A stretch of DNA of 64,000 nucleotides from Cloeon dipterum. Lineage: Eukaryota; Arthropoda; Insecta; Ephemeroptera; Baetidae. The notes below the pieces were generated by a model. The model had not been told where the DNA came from and ran no database searches. It was given only the letters and a program-made list of their open reading frames with translations. The stretch spans positions 11,966,001 to 12,030,000 of the forward strand of contig NC_088788.1 in NCBI RefSeq assembly GCF_949628265.1. The letters run 5' to 3'. Positions 36,201 through 47,000 of this stretch are shown in pieces. The position numbers and the translations under genes were made by a program. Numbering within the stretch: the first letter of the stretch is position 1; the number at the start of each line of letters is the position of its first letter.

Positions 36201-38944
36201 AACCACGGTATGCTCTGCTGGTCTTGGTGCCGTACGACGGCCGACCCATGGCTATGAAGAAATTGGTCAAAGAATTGACTAAAGTGCCGCTTAGGACCGT
36301 CCTTGGGTCACTCAGGCCTAACCACGTGCATTTCACCATACCGTCGTTTTCAGCTAAAGGAACCGTCGTTCTCACTTCTGCCCTCCAGCAGGTAAGAGAC
36401 TCATTATTTTCGTTAATTAAATAAAATTAAATTCAAAACCACAGCTTTATCCGTAATGTTATATTTAAAACTGATGGACAGATAAACAATTGAAGGGAAA
36501 AATAATTTCACAGCACGTTTTCTAATTCTAAACAGCAGCTGCTTGGGCCCTTTGCAAAGTAATTCACAGCCACAAAATCAAATTAACTGGAGAGAAGGCC
36601 TGGGGCGTTGAAAGTAAAAAAAACATCTGCTGTCCAGAAGGAGAAACTGCGGGAAATTTTTATCTTCAATTGTTCTCTTTCAGCACCATCCTAGTTATAA
36701 ACCCACACAGAGATAAGAGTCTTTTTGTGACCTTTCCTTTAGCCTAAGCGATTTCTTTCTTTGTGTGTAATGTCTTTTCATTGTGTTTCAAAAAATTATT
36801 TTTGTTTATAGATTGGCATCCATGACATTTTCGACCCAAGAAACGCAAAACTGGATAAAATGTCCGTCGACCCGGGGCTCTTTGTGAGGCATCTCGAGCA
36901 GGTCATTGACATGAATTTTGGAAAGGTCAAATCAGTTAACACGAGTGAGTATTGCTTTTTTCTATTTACCTTTTGCTTGTAGGCTAACAAAAAATATAAT
37001 CTCTTCATCAGGACAAGTCAATGTCCATGTGGTTTTATTAAATTCTTAGAATAAACCATTCAATGACTCAGCACGTCAGAGAGGTTATCTAGTTGGTCTA
37101 CATGCGCAATTAAACTTTAATTACTTTGTTAGGGACTTCCCGCACGCGTGTTAAAGGCCTTTGCCCTGGGCAAATTGCATCCTCTATAAAATAACATCTT
37201 TTTCCAACAATAGAGATCACTAGCGGCTAGCGGGGTCACCACCATCATTTCCCAGACCAATTAGCGCAAATCATTTATTTGTCGAGACGCGCGACGATTA
37301 ATTAATTTATCGTATAATGACGGCTCAGCGTGAAAGGAGTTGCGGGTGTGAAATGGTCTGCTGGAGGCAAACAATGTGACAATTTCGCTTTTGTTCTGTC
37401 CATAAAGACCTCGGCCTTTACAATCACCCTTGCAGAACCGTCATCATTCACTCTCGATGCGCGCGATCTTCTTCCTATGCAATTTCGCAATTATCTGCAA
37501 TCTGACGCTGCCGACGAGCCGCTCGTGGACAATTTAAAAACGTTTCGCGCACAACACAATGGGAGTCTTTCAATAAGCCCCGATATCCAATCCCAGCCTA
37601 TGAAATGAATAATGCAAAGCAGAAAATGAAAGTGAGTTGTTGAACATATGTCCAACCTTTTTTTCACATGCAATTCTTGAATTGGAGCCAAAGTTATGTT
37701 GGCACAAAGTTTGTTTTATGATCTTACTTAAAGAATTTGAATTCAATCGCGTATCTTATCGCCAATATAATATCTAAATCGTCCAAGGGCTCAATTTAAA
37801 ATAAAATTATAAAACTTGGCATTTCATTTAATCTTGAAACCGAAAATATGTCTTGCAATTTTGGTTTTTTACAAATTTAGAAATAATTCTACCTAAAATT
37901 TCTAAAATAGAAAGGAAAAAAGTGATAAGAATTATGTGTGCTTTTACTTTACAGTTGCAACAAACCATGAGAGACTTCATTCCACATTAGCGTGATTTTT
38001 TTATAAAAGAAATATTGAAATTGTCCTAGTTATGATTGAATAATTACTACAACTTTGTTACGAAACAAAAAGCTCATTTTCTGCATGCCACGAATCCTCG
38101 ACCTGTGACACGACTAGAGGCGTTGCGGTGTAATGACTATTTAATGGGGATAGTGAAGGCAACGAGCTCGCTGGAAATTAATTGAAATGCGTATTGCACA
38201 CGAGAGTCGACGAAAGTATACACCTCTCGCGGGCAGGATGCACCGGCGCAATGCACAGCAAGCAGGTCGATTATCTTTGCTCACTTGCAGCAAAGCAGTC
38301 TTTTCAAAATGCTACTAAAACAATTACATTTATATCTGTAAGGTCATAAACCAGAAACTGCACGAACCAGCAGTGCAAGATCTCTGCAATTACGCGAGAG
38401 ATAGTAAAGCTACGCGCAGAAAGCTAATAATCTAAAATAAAATCTTATGCATTCGATTAAAACACTATAGACATCAAGCGTCAGAGGTGAATCTCTGGGA
38501 ATTGGCAAAAGTGCTCTTTGGCAGATGACCACTGTGGTCTCCTGCACTCATAAAAATCCCGGCGTACACAATGACCTAAGCAGATTTCTCTGCTTGGAAA
38601 TATATGCCAAAGAGAACGTAAACACCTTGCCAAATTAAATGACAGGTTCTCTTCTAGTTGCCCGCGCCTTGAGGCGAATAAGTGCTAGCTGCACCAAACG
38701 TCCTTAAATATATTTAATCCCCAAAACATACAAAAAAAAACCACGCACTCGGCGGCCTCTCTATTTGAACAGAATTAAGCTAACTCATTTTCGCCTTAAA
38801 ATTGCAGGAGTAATTACGGCGCGATCCACCACCGAGGTTTTTGATGCCATGCGGCCTTTCGTGTACTTTGTCATTGACCGTCCGTCGCAAGTCGCCCTTT
38901 TGGCCGGCAAAGTTGAAGATCCCACCACGCAGCGGATATTTTGA
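30235..38944 (+). CDS. Secreted multidomain serpin, probably non-inhibitory, 661 aa
   Basis: Ten exons: 30235-30268, 30655-31301, 33948-34127, 34183-34381, 34468-34547, 34612-34696, 34870-35168, 36200-36391, 36812-36944 and 38808-38944; phases agree throughout. An intron splits the signal peptide (MLWKMDLLLSFLLLSLIHAG). Residues about 22-205 are Pro/Gly/Asn/Gln-rich and disordered. The serpin fold starts near 208 (GNFVFSPYGATSVLS, the helix B motif). An acidic Glu/Ala/Thr insertion follows (about 325-401), ending in RKKR|S at 404-408. Then come LLVLVPYDG, HVHFTIPSF, the helix F/s5A region and the s4B/s5B ending RPFVYFVIDRP near 633-643. Asn-Asn-Thr-Ser in exon 4 offers N-glycosylation sites. 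The hinge lacks the Gly-Thr-Glu-Ala-Ala pattern of inhibitory serpins and the loop is short. Size and layout recall insect Spn85F, but I cannot confirm orthology. Confidence 0.88.
31690..32100. other. GC-rich island in serpin intron 2
   Basis: A CpG-rich block inside an otherwise AT-rich 2.6-kb intron. A 131-codon plus-strand frame crosses it but has no recognisable domain and no fitting splice sites. A regulatory element is more likely than an exon. Confidence 0.35.
33294..33315. repeat. Short perfect inverted repeat AAACCGTT-N6-AACGGTTT
   Basis: Eight-base arms around a 6-base spacer in serpin intron 2. A related pair (AACCGTT...AACGGTT at 32258-32281, 10-base spacer) lies 1 kb upstream in the same intron. 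The arms resemble Myb-type sites (AACGG); function is not shown. Confidence 0.5.
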
Positions 38945-39303
38945 CCAAAACACCGTTGACTTCGCTCAGAGTCAGTAAGCGAGAGAGGGCGACATATTTG
39001 CGTGGTTAGTGATTGAAGGAGACACTGCATTTTTGGAGGAGTTTTTGAACTCAAGAGTGCTGGAAAAGTGCAAGATTTAGATTTTTTCCGTAGGAGAAGT
39101 TTCCAAAAAAGACTTTTCTTCATTTAATTTATAAAAATAGTGCTTAATGTGACAAGGAGCTCAGAATTCGCCGCAAAAATAAACCAAAAAAATCAAAATT
39201 TGAATGTGCCTTGGATCTTGGCTAAGTTTGAGTTCCAATTTTGATGGATGTTTAATTTTAGTAATGTATTTTTATTTATATAGTAAGTGATGATTACTTG
39301 ATA

Positions 39304-39353
39304 AATAAATTAAAGTGGAATTCTTTTCGTATCATTAAAGTGAAACAATAAAG
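39304..39353 (+). terminator. Candidate serpin poly(A) signals
   Basis: AATAAA occurs at 39304-39309 and 39348-39353, 360-400 nt after the serpin stop. Both fall inside the left copy of the duplicated block, so the serpin 3' UTR end appears to overlap the duplicated unit. Confidence 0.45.
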
Positions 39354-39550
39354 AGATAAATTTTATTGTCTTATTATTTGATCCCCCATTTTGAGTTTGG
39401 TAGCAACTTAAAACTCATTAAATTGCGTATTAACTCTTCCAAGTAAGTTATAAAAGGCTAGTGATTCATGTGGCTCCCCTGATTTTGATATGGGTATAAA
39501 ATAAAAGATGATTTTTCACTTTTTACAAAAATATGCTACAACGATATGCT

Positions 39551-39556
39551 TTTATT
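39551..39556 (-). terminator. Poly(A) signal of glycine-rich gene 1
   Basis: AATAAA on the minus strand, downstream of the inferred last exon; the matching position in gene 2 is 42707-42712. Confidence 0.65.
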
Positions 39557-39701
39557 TCAATATGCGCAGTTGGGATTGTTTAAACATTTTTTGGTATACA
39601 ATCGCTGGCTGAAGCAAACTCAACGCAGGCGGTGTATGTTCGTGTTTCATTGGTGTTGGTGAGGAATATTTGACCACGTCAAAGAATCCTGGCGGGGGTG
39701 A

Positions 39702-40799
39702 CTACCAGCCTGAAACAAAATTGAAATCAGAAATAAGAAACCATGAAGACAATTTTAAATTAAACTAAAGCAGCACCTTTGGAGCCTCCTCCGATGCTGC
39801 CGCCTCCGTATCCTCCAGAGCCTCCGCCGGACCAGCCGCCGTGACCTCCGCCGATGCTACCACCGCCATATCCGCCTCCGATGCTGCCACCCCCATATCC
39901 GCCTCCGATGCTGCCACCGCCATATCCGCCCCCGATGCTGCCACCGCCGACCTGCTTCCAGCCGCTGGAACCGCCTCCGATGCCACCGCTTCCGCCTCCG
40001 ACCTTCCATCCACTGCTACCGCCGCCGAGACCGCCGCTTCCGTATCCACCGCTGCCGCCTCCAAGGCTCCAGCCGCTGCCGCCGCCTCCCTGCTTCCATC
40101 CTCCGGAGCCACCTCCGAATCCGCCGCCGAGGCCTCCGCCGCCGATCTTCCATCCTCCAGAGCCACCTCCAATTCCGGAGCCGCCTCCCAAGTTCCAGCC
40201 TGAGGAGCCACCTCCAAGTCCAGAGCCGCCTCCCAAGTTCCAGCCTGAAGAGCCGCCTCCGAGTCCAGAGCCACCTCCCAGCTTCCATCCGCCGCTTCCG
40301 CCTCCAGAGCTCAAGCCATGGCTGCCGCCTCCGTATCCACCGCCTCCATAGCCGCCACCGCCGCCGCCGCCGGATCCGTAACCACCGCCTCCGACGCTCT
40401 TGACAATGACTACCTTAGCAAACTGCGGGGCGCCGCCTCCAACGCCTGAAAAAATAATTAAAAAGGCCGCACTCGAAACTGGTTGAAATCGACTTACCAC
40501 CTCCTGAACCACCGGACCAGCCTCCGTGTCCGCCGCCGCCGCCACCGCCGGATCCAAAGCTACCGCCTCCGTAGCCGCCGCCACCATGTCCACCACCGCC
40601 GCCTCCACTTAATCCACCTGTTGATTCATTAAATTGTTATTAAATAATGCCACTTGGAGAAATGAATTAGCGACTTACCATAAGCCTGGCTGATGGCGAC
40701 GGAGATCACAGCAGCGATAATAAAGAGCTGGAAATTTTGTGAATTGTTATTAAAATTGAACAAAAAAAATTAGTCAAGATTTATACGCCTTACCTTCAT
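39702..40799 (-). CDS. Glycine-rich secreted structural protein, copy 1, 283 aa
   Basis: Five exons on the minus strand: 40799-40794 (Met-Lys), 40727-40679, 40617-40498, 40445-39777 and 39709-39702. The signal peptide is MKLFIIAAVISVAISQAYG. The mature protein is over half glycine: a Gly/His/Tyr block, one non-repetitive stretch (APQFAKVVIVKSV), then tandem GGGSxGW(K/N)xGGGSG units and GYGGGSIGG units. This is typical of cuticular or cell-surface structural proteins of insects; extracellular location is inferred from the signal peptide. The last junction (donor AAAG|GTGCTG, 67-nt intron) is chosen because it ends the protein GGGSKGW, completing the repeat unit. Read-through would instead give a KGAALV tail and a stop at 39760. 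Tandem duplicate of the gene at 42854-43802. Confidence 0.82.
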
Positions 40800-40871
40800 G
40801 GTGCAAACGACTGAGTGTTTCTTGATCAGTCGCTGGTGGTTGTTTGATAGCTCATCATCAAGAATTTGGCT

Positions 40872-40878
40872 TTTTATA
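40872..40878 (-). promoter_or_regulatory. TATA box of glycine-rich gene 1
   Basis: TATAAAA on the minus strand, 73 nt before the ATG. Gene 2 has the same element at the same distance, as expected for strongly and stage-specifically expressed structural genes. Confidence 0.7.
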
Positions 40879-42706
40879 CTCTAGATCGCACCCACTTACT
40901 TTCTCACAATCAGCAGAAAGCTGCATTATGTGCACCAGAGAGCGCGCGCAAAATGGAAGTGGCTGATGAAGATCGACGCACTGTAGATGAAAGAATTGCA
41001 GTTGGCACAACAAATCGGTCTACTAAATCAGGAAAAACACAGCTAGAATGCTTTTGAAACTCTTTTCAAGCTCTAAATTTCATGAAGACAAGAATAATCA
41101 GGATTGCGGGAAAATTTCTGATTGAATCAGATTAACGAGGAAACAGTTCAATGAACAATCAATTTAAATTAAATTTGGGAAATTATTAACAGGATTGAAA
41201 TTAAGCTTTTTTCTTTTAATTAGTCCATACACATCATTGTTGCATCTCATTTCACTTAGTCTCGAAACTTAAAATAAGAAAGTGCTCAAGTAAGTTGGTC
41301 GCATCATTAAAGTTGAATGGAGAAAGAAATAATGTTTTTTTTTCTTCGTTGCACAAAAGCTCCCGTATCCAAGTGTCTGCAGAAATCCTGTTCATCCAAA
41401 ATTCGACTGAAACGTTTTATTTTTTCAAAAATGACATTTACCTTTTAAAAGTAAAGCTGTACAGAAAAATTGTGAAATTTTTTTAACTTTATTCATCTCT
41501 TATCCTCCTCTGAATATTGCGAAAAAGCTTAAGTTTTACCAGGCGGCTGCCTTTTTAATTTGCGAGAAAGTTGACTGCAAAGTTTGCATGCTAATCGAGT
41601 TTCAAGAACTCGGGATTTATTTCACCCAAAGGGAAATTTTCCTCATAATTTGCACACCTTTGAATTGATCGCGACGAGGAATCGAAACCAAGCAAAATAT
41701 CACTGAACCTGCGGCCCGTTTAATTTTTTGAATAAATTTGCATTATAATCTGCGTAATGTGTAATCCAAGTGATTTCATTATTGCATAGTATGAATCAGA
41801 TACATATTACATACTCTGTTGCTAAATTGAACAAACAATATAGACTTAAATTGAATCACTGGTATTTATATCAAACAATGAAAATTTTCTCCATTGATGG
41901 CCTGTAAAGCGCTAAGATCCACTCTAAACAGGCGAGGTTTAACAAATAGGCAGGTTTGGGGAGCTTTTTGTTGGTTGTTTTTTATTCATGGGTCAAGTCG
42001 TGGGTGTCCTCTAGCCATAAAATTACATTAATTAAATTTCGTCTATCCGCCGTACACTGTTAGAAAATTGATCTCAAAGGGATTTAAAATATCAAATATA
42101 TCTGTGCTGTGACTACTGTGGAGTAAAAATTATCCGGTGCTGTATCTCGTTGGTAAAATAATATTACATTGCGCGCAGCAGTGAGATGCAAATTCCAGAT
42201 TTCTAATAAGGTTAGATATGTTTGATAACATATTGATAAAGATGAAGTTTCAAATTTTAAAAAGGACTCTTGTTTTAGTTTTCGCTTCGTTGTGCTATAA
42301 ACGTGACAAGGAGCTCAAAATTAAAAAAAAGTATTTAAAATTTGAATTTGAACTTTTGGATCTTTGAGTGACAATATTGATGGATTTTTCATTACAGTTA
42401 GACTTTATTATATTTTTTATTTATATACATTAAGTGTTAAATGATTTGAGGAAAAAAAAATGAATATTTGATTATATTGTTAAGAGAAATAAAGCGAACA
42501 AAGAGATAAATCTTACTAACATGTCTCATTTGAACTCCCGTAGAGTTTGGTATTAAGTAGAGTTGCATCATATTAAAATGGGTTCTATGTTAAATTAGGA
42601 GGTTTGATTTTAGTGATTCAATGCGGCTGTCCTGATTTTGATGTGGGTGTTTAAAAAGAAAGAAGATTTTTTTCACTTTTTACAAAAATATTCTACAAAC
42701 ATATGC

Positions 42707-42712
42707 TTTATT
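42707..42712 (-). terminator. Poly(A) signal of glycine-rich gene 2
   Basis: Minus-strand AATAAA at the position equivalent to 39551 in copy 1. Confidence 0.65.
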
Positions 42713-42853
42713 TTCATTTGTGCAGTTGGGATCATTAAAACATTTTTGGTATACAATCGCTTGGCTGAAGCAAACTCAACGCAGGCGGTGTATGTTCATT
42801 TTCCATTGGTGTTGGTAAGGAATATTTGACCGCGTTAAAGCATCCTGTTGCGT

Positions 42854-43802
42854 TTACCACCAGCCTGGAACAAAGCAGAAATTGAAATTAGAAACCATGA
42901 AGACAATTTTAAATTAAACTAAAGCCGCACCTTTGGAGCCTCCTCCGATGCTGCCGCCTCCGTATCCACCAGAGCCGCCGCCGGACCAGCCGCCGTGACC
43001 TCCGCCGATGCTACCGCCGCCATATCCGCCTCCGATACTGCCACCGCCGAATCCGCGACCGGCCGGCTGCCAGCCGCTGGAGCCGCCTCCGTATCCGCCG
43101 CTTCCGTATCCGCCGCTGCCGCCTCCAAGGCTCCAGCCGCTGCCGCCGCCTCCCTGCTTCCATCCTCCGGAGCCACCTCCGAATCCGCCGCTAAGGCCTC
43201 CTCCGCCGATCTTCCAGCCTCCGGAGCCACCTCCAAGTCCAGAGCCGCCTCCCAGGCTCCAGCCGCGGCTGCCGCCTCCGTATCCGCCGCTACCGCCTCC
43301 GGCGCTCCAGCCGCGGCTGCCGCCTCCGTAGCCACCACCTCCGTATCCGCCGCCGCCGGATCCAAATCCACCGCCTCCACCGCTCTTGACAATGATCACC
43401 TTAGCGATCTGCGGGGCGCCGCCTCCAAAGCCTGAAATAAATAATTAAAAATCCGCTCTCGAAACTGGTTGGAATCATCTTACCACCTCCTGAACCACCG
43501 GACCAGCCGCGTCCACCGCCACCTCCGGACCAGCCTCCATGTCCGCCGCCGCCGGATCCAAAACCACCGCCGCCGTAGCCGCCGCCACCATATCCGCCAC
43601 CGCCGCCTCCGCTAAATCCGCCTGTTCGAATATTAAAATATTATTAAATTCCCAGCACGGAGAGATGAATGAGCGACAAACCATAAGCCTGGCTGATGGC
43701 GACGGAGATCACCGCAGCGATAATAAAGAGCTGGAATTTTTTGGATTGGTGTCAAAATTGAATAACTGAATTTGCAAATTGCTATTCACGCCTTACCTTC
43801 AT
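42854..43802 (-). CDS. Glycine-rich secreted structural protein, copy 2, 234 aa
   Basis: Five exons on the minus strand: 43802-43797, 43730-43682, 43621-43484, 43431-42931 and 42864-42854. The signal peptide is identical to copy 1, the following Gly block is slightly longer (GRGWSGGSGG), the non-repetitive motif is APQIAKVIIVKS, and the repeat domain is shorter by about 55 residues. With the inferred last intron (66 nt, weak donor AAAG|GTGCGG) the protein ends GGGSKGWW; read-through would end KGAALV at 42914. The exon 2 donor is GTTTGT where copy 1 has GTAAGT. Tyr, Trp and Gly richness again suggests a cross-linkable cuticular or surface protein. Repeat number is the main difference between copies, as expected for unequal exchange in Gly repeats. 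Confidence 0.82.
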
Positions 43803-43873
43803 GGTGCAAACGACTGAGTGTTTCTTGTTCAGTCGCTGGTGGTTGTTTGATATCTCATCATCATGAATTTGGC

Positions 43874-43881
43874 TTTATATA
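43874..43881 (-). promoter_or_regulatory. TATA box of glycine-rich gene 2
   Basis: TATATAAA on the minus strand, 72 nt before the ATG; copy 1 has TATAAAA at the same place. Confidence 0.7.
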
Positions 43882-44010
43882 CTCAAGATCACCCACTCAC
43901 TTTCTCAGCGCGCTGCATTATTTGCACCTGAGAACGCGCGCAGTGGAAGGGGCTGATGAAGACGCGCCGCAGACGAAAGAGTTGCAGCGACACAACATTT
44001 CGCATGGTCG

Positions 44011-47000
44011 CACTCACGGCGAGTCAAAAGTGAATTCTTTTTTTCCAAATCTTGCTCTCAGGCCGTGCAGACACCCACGCGTGATTTATTAAGCACGCTA
44101 ATAACACGTTCACATCTGCCTCGGATAAGGTATATGAAAGGGCGAGATTAATACATGATATCCATGTCACGAATAAAACAACAAAAGGTGCACGAAATAA
44201 TTTTGTAGCACCTGCGCTCGCTGTTTGCGTCATTTGCTCGGAGAATCCGCCTCCGAGGCATTTAGGAATAACAAGCAACGTCCTGTAAAAGATTTTATTT
44301 CCAATCCAGGAAGACAAGATCGAAGGGGAAAAAAGAATTGCACACCTTCATATTTTGATCTTGAACTGCTCGCCGAGCCATTAATTTTTGACAGAGGTGA
44401 GGATGTCGTCGCAAAAAAAGCATAATAAGACGGCACGCTAAGGAGAATCTGATATCCGCCCGCTGCGCTGCGCTCTTCCGTGAAAAGATGAGCGCATGGC
44501 CTTCGAGCATTTCGTGAAGCAGCGTAGGTGCGTGAAATTAGTGCAATATTATTTGCTTAACAAATTGGATGCAGTGAAAATCGGGATTTTTCGGCCCAAT
44601 TTTTGCTCAGCAAGGACGTTGGAGCAATTTAATAATAATGAAAGATGATTGAGGTATCGATTCAGATTATTTTAAATAAAAGAAGTTTAGACAAAATAAT
44701 GGCTAAAATTTTAATTTTTAGAATCAGAAAGAATATAATAAGTAAAAACATAGACGTTTAAAAACTTAATTAATTTTTGCCAGTTCATATAGATGGTATT
44801 TTATATTACCTCGATATCCTTTTTAATGCAAGAAACTTTATTGAAATACGAAATCAGGTCATAATCATTATCATTAAGTGCAGTTACTGAACTAAAAATA
44901 ATTTATAATAAGCGTTCTTCCACCAAGTGGTCGATTTTATCATCCGCTGTGGCAAACGACACATTTAACACTGAGTAATCGATAGAAACGACAGTCTGTT
45001 AAAGTTAATTTCATTATATATTTACAAAATATGTATTTTATTTTAATTCTTTTAAATAAATTAATGAACTTAGTTTCATATAAAAAAAATGTAAATATTT
45101 TACATTTGATTGCCGAGAGAGTCTTCAGGAAAGTGACATCTGCAGCTTTTACGAAATATCTTTTGCCCCAAAAAAGTGACTAAACTAACTAAAATTTAGT
45201 TTTCTCATGGCAGAAATTTCTCTTTTTAATTTCTCTGACAATTATTTTCCTCACTTGTTTTTTTTGGCAATATATTTTGAAACACGATTAATACAAATAC
45301 AACAGCAGGAAAATAACGTTCCTTGATAGTCACCTAATTTCGTTAGGTTTTTTAAAAAGTCACCGAGAGGCTGCGAAATTTTAATTAAGTTATTAGTCAT
45401 GCTATTCATAACAAATTTTGGATTCAAAGAAACAATTGCTCTCAAATTCACGTTTACTTTTTTCAACACACAATGAATAATGCCTTTTGGTGGCTAATTC
45501 AGGGAAAGCATGAAATTAAGTAAAATAGTTGCAACATTGCTGCTATTGCACACCCAGGTCATCGTCGGCATATACATCTAGGGAAAATCTCCACGCGGAG
45601 CTGTTCCGAAAAACCTCGTTGCAAGGAGTGAAAGGAAAATTATGAATTGCATCCATCTGCAGTGTCTGAAAATAAATAAATAATAATGTAGTCCAGCCGT
45701 GCGTGTCATCGGCGACAGTAAAATAATTTTCGTCTCAAATGCGCGCAGAATATAAGTGCCGCGCGGTGACGATTAATTCAACACAACGGGCGACGAGTGT
45801 CTCGAATTCGCAATGAACGTGTATGCATGTGAACTAAAAAGATGTGAATATAATGACATCGAGAACAATGCGAAAGGACAAATAATTAAGTGCGGCGACG
45901 GCGGCGTTTCCCAATGCTCCAGTTGCGAGCGTAAATCGAATCGAATTTTTCTGGCAGAGTGTGTCGCGAAATGCGCGGCGATGATCATTACTGCGGCGGC
46001 ATTGTCGCCGACGCGTCTGTCGGAGCCCAATTTCGTCACGCACGGCGAAGTGCATTCATTGTATATACGCAAGTGAGAGTGAACGGCTCCGCGGCCACCG
46101 CCGCAAGCAGCATCTTGCATCTATCCCATCTTCCGCGGCAACAAGGTTCTCTGCTCGAGCATTTTTCGCGGCTAACAGCGAGAGTGCAAGGACGGCCCTG
46201 GCCTAGTTGATGAGCTGGACCTCACCGCTGCTTAGTTCATTCATTCGCCATGCACCGATGGACGAGGAGATCGAGCACCGAGAAATTACGATGAGTGTGT
46301 GAATCACAAATATTGAACACACGGCGCTGCATTTTCTGCGACCCTGGTGTTTTTTTCTCATTCCTGCGCTTTTAGCAGTTGATTATTTGCACTTTTTCCT
46401 TGCGATTCCCTTGATAAACTGAAATGATATGATCAATTATAAATTATGCGCAGTTCTTCTTCTCATCTGTCTTGGCTTTTTAATATAATAAAACCATAGG
46501 GCAGCTAATCGCTTACTTCTATATATTTTTCTAAAAGTATAGAATTTCACTTTTAAAAAAACAGCTTGAAAATAAAGGATTGAATTTAGGCCCTTAAATT
46601 TTGTGGAGGAGGGTTTGTGGCGGCGGGATTCACAAGATTTCGTCACTTTGCTCTCTTTATAATTGTGCCCATTGTCAGAAATAAGTGCAGTCAATCGTTT
46701 TTAACGGCGACGAATCAAAAACATCTGCAGCTAATTCTCTTTTGTGGATTTTTTTTGCAGTTTAAATACAGCTGATGAGGCGCCTGAGGGGCCAAAGCAA
46801 CTTGCTGCGCGCAGTTCGAGAACATGCGAGAAGAAAAAATCAAACATATATTCCTTGTTGAAAACTAGTTGTCTTTTTATATATGCCTGGAATAGTAAAA
46901 ATGGAATGAATTCATGCTGTAAAATTTACTCAAAATGCAACATCAAATTTACAACAGGAAAATTAATAAAATATTTTCAGGAAAAACATTCATGGCACAG

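Larger units (their letters stand above)
39141..41030. repeat. Segmental tandem duplication, left copy
   Basis: Starts close to the serpin 3' end with GTGACAAGGAGCTCA and runs through the downstream flank, the whole glycine-rich gene, its TATA box and about 150 bp upstream. It matches 42292-44010 over coding and non-coding parts, with small indels. Confidence 0.8.
42292..44010. repeat. Segmental tandem duplication, right copy
   Basis: Matches 39141-41030, including AAGGAGCTCA at the left edge, the 3' flank (GTATACAATCGCT and the following CAAACTCAACGCAGGCGG), all exons and introns, and about 130 bp upstream of the TATA box. The offset is about 3.0-3.15 kb. Confidence 0.8.

Noticed and set aside
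39841-40351. Proline-rich and alanine-rich open frames opposite or overlapping the glycine-rich genes (also 42995-43435)
   Set aside because: They are other-frame readings of the GGN-repeat coding sequence; they have no signal peptide or splice continuity, whereas the glycine frame has all of these in both copies.
39780-40360. Direct repeats that could be taken for a CRISPR-like or satellite array
   Set aside because: The periodicity follows the Gly-Ser-Trp codons of an expressed-type exon and varies in unit length; there are no spacers.
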